A DNA stretch of 64,000 nucleotides from Pedobacter sp. SYSU D00535 (GTDB lineage: Bacteria; Bacteroidota; Bacteroidia; Sphingobacteriales; Sphingobacteriaceae): the NCBI RefSeq assembly GCF_017355855.1, contig NZ_JAFEWD010000010.1, positions 147,797 to 211,796 on the forward strand, in the 5' to 3' direction. How positions within the stretch are numbered: position 1 is the stretch's first letter; every line of letters begins with the position of its first letter. The position numbers and the translations under genes are program-made. Below the pieces are notes generated by a model that did no database searches, was not told the DNA's origin, and was given only the letters and a program-made list of their open reading frames with translations. Positions 63,201-64,000 of the stretch are shown here, one piece after another.

Positions 63201-63403
63201 TTTTTTCCGCAGAGTCTCCTTTAGGGACTCTGCGGTTCTACTGCCCTCGTTAAATCTATATCTTGTAATTGAAGAAAAGAAGTTAGTGCCACTTTGGAAG
63301 CAGCTGTTCCCATATAAAAAGCGGCAGAGCTGTGTTCGTAATCTTCGGGACGTTCCACCAATGCGTTTTTACAATAGGTGACTCTGCGAGGAAGCAAGTT
63401 GCG
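63201..63403. repeat. 203-bp direct repeat, copy 1, with REP hairpin and RAYT-transposase tail
   Basis: Nearly identical to 63784-63986 (offset 583). It contains the hairpin CCGCAGAGTC / GACTCTGCGG at 63207-63235. On the minus strand it encodes YCKNALVERPEDYEHSSAAF through to LQLQDIDLTRAVEPQSP, where VERPEDYEHSSA is the C-terminal signature of REP-associated tyrosine transposases. The frame is only a scrap, so it is a remnant rather than an active gene. Confidence 0.75.
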
Positions 63404-63443
63404 CAACAACCATCGACGCTTGCGGGGGACAGATTTAGAACAT

Positions 63444-63509
63444 CGAAGGAAGACGCAGAGTCCCTTCCTTTGCTATGGCTTCCGCCGAGGAGACTCTGCG
63501 AGGAAGCAA
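63444..63509. repeat. 66-bp repeat, copy B
   Basis: Second copy of the 63082-63147 element. The bases just before it (AGATTTAGAACATCGA) reappear with small changes at the very end of the window after the second 203-bp repeat, implying that another copy follows outside. Confidence 0.8.
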
Positions 63510-63541
63510 AGACTTCCCGTAATACTATAAATGTCAGGCCT

Positions 63542-63757
63542 TCACTCTATATCTTTAAGAAGCTTTCTACCTACAGCCAGATATACGAAAACGCCAAAAA
63601 GAGGTAGAAGTAGTACGATATTAGTCCAAAGCCACTTATCCTTCCTCTGTTTATAGGAGCTTTTTGAAATATCAATAACGGCCCAGAGATCTATTGAAAC
63701 AACGATTATCGCAAGAACATAGAAGTAAATTTCGTAAAATAGGATTACCAAGCTCAT
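63542..63757 (-). CDS. Small membrane protein with PLDc_N domain (71 aa)
   Basis: Two membrane helices: IYFYVLAIIVVSIDLWAVID and LWTNIVLLLPLFGVFVYLAV, followed by the GRKLL end. The WAVIDISKSSYK...WLWTNIVLLLPLFG...Y...GR pattern is that of phospholipase-D N-terminal (PLDNc) proteins in their stand-alone form. It lies between the two 203-bp repeats, so duplication of the repeats may have involved this locus. Function unknown. Confidence 0.8.
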   Translation of the reverse strand: MSLVILFYEIYFYVLAIIVVSIDLWAVIDISKSSYKQRKDKWLWTNIVLLLPLFGVFVYLAVGRKLLKDIE

Positions 63758-63783
63758 AAGTTTTAATATCTTTTTAACAGCCT

Positions 63784-63986
63784 TTTTTTCCGCAGAGTCT
63801 CCTTTAGGGACTCTGCGGTTCTACTGCCCTCGTTAAATCTACATCTTGTAATTGAAGAAAAGAAGTTAGTGCTACTTTGGAAGCAGCTGTTCCCATATAA
63901 AAAGCGGCCGAGCTGTGTTCGTAATCTTCAATACGTTCCACCAATGCGTTTTTACAATAGGTGACTCTGCGAGGAAGCAAGTTAAG
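63784..63986. repeat. 203-bp direct repeat, copy 2
   Basis: Second copy of 63201-63403 with few changes (for example TCTATATC to TCTACATC, GTGCCAC to GTGCTAC, GGGACG to AATACG). Hairpin at 63790-63818. The minus-strand reading again gives a RAYT C-terminal tail. It runs into sequence similar to that before copy B at the window edge. Confidence 0.75.
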
Positions 63987-64000
63987 ATTTGAAACATCGA

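Noticed and set aside
63026..64000. CRISPR array
   Set aside because: Repeats are 66 and 203 bp, few, unevenly spaced and carry transposase-tail coding sequence; no cas genes are present.

Overview
The window reads as chromosomal DNA of a Bacteroidota bacterium, most likely a Sphingobacteriaceae relative (Pedobacter or Arcticibacter type). This is inferred from family content: a histone-H1-like small protein, a large outer-membrane beta-barrel protein with a carboxypeptidase-like N-domain, a FecR fragment, two-domain FtsX permeases with an NtrC-type regulator, many polysaccharide-active enzymes, and promoter-like TAnnTTTG boxes with few clear Shine-Dalgarno sites. No rRNA, intact tRNA, CRISPR array or complete insertion sequence was found.

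Region 1 (0.3-6.4 kb) is a compact operon for beta-1,4-mannan oligosaccharides: sodium/sugar symporter, GH130 mannosylglucose phosphorylase, cellobiose 2-epimerase, cupin phosphomannose isomerase and class II fructose-bisphosphate aldolase. A histone-H1-like gene and a PAS histidine kinase follow.

Region 2 (about 8.5-21.5 kb) is an accessory, defence-like island. It holds a short RadC/JAB protein, an NTPase fused to an Mrr-type nuclease followed by a second Mrr-type protein, a multiply frameshifted NERD-like nuclease gene, a RES-domain gene behind a perfect 19-bp palindrome, a 516-aa protein ending in a nuclease-like domain, and a three-gene ABC-3C system (Cap4-like effector, middle component, DUF3732 ATPase) whose ATPase is frameshifted. 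It ends at a 25-base tRNA 3'-end fragment, the usual footprint of a tRNA-directed integrase. No integrase gene lies in the window. Five separate PD-(D/E)XK-like proteins occur here.

Region 3 (21.9-36.5 kb) has a frameshifted PEBP gene, a FecR fragment, an outer-membrane beta-barrel protein, a collapsed FtsX permease pseudogene, a GH141-like beta-helix protein fused to a rhamnose-mutarotase-like domain, and an FtsX/MacB-type exporter (permease, ATPase, adaptor) divergent from an NtrC-type response regulator and histidine kinase.

Region 4 (36.9-53.5 kb) is a storage and stress region: two cyanophycinases and a cyanophycin synthetase, a GNAT acetyltransferase, SDR and aldo-keto reductases, a nucleotidyltransferase, a GH43 enzyme, a pyruvate-oxidase-like TPP enzyme, a lipoprotein GH13 enzyme and several very small genes.

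Region 5 (53.6-64 kb) contains a six-gene arsenosugar-type operon (CMD protein, ArsS radical SAM enzyme, two glycosyltransferases, flavodoxin-like oxidoreductase, sterol-desaturase-like hydroxylase) with no visible arsM, a Tat-exported SDR, a GH13 trehalose-synthase-like enzyme paired with an Anabaena-sensory-rhodopsin-transducer-like protein, an AI-2E family membrane protein, and a terminal array of REP-like hairpins and RAYT transposase tails around a small PLDc_N membrane protein.
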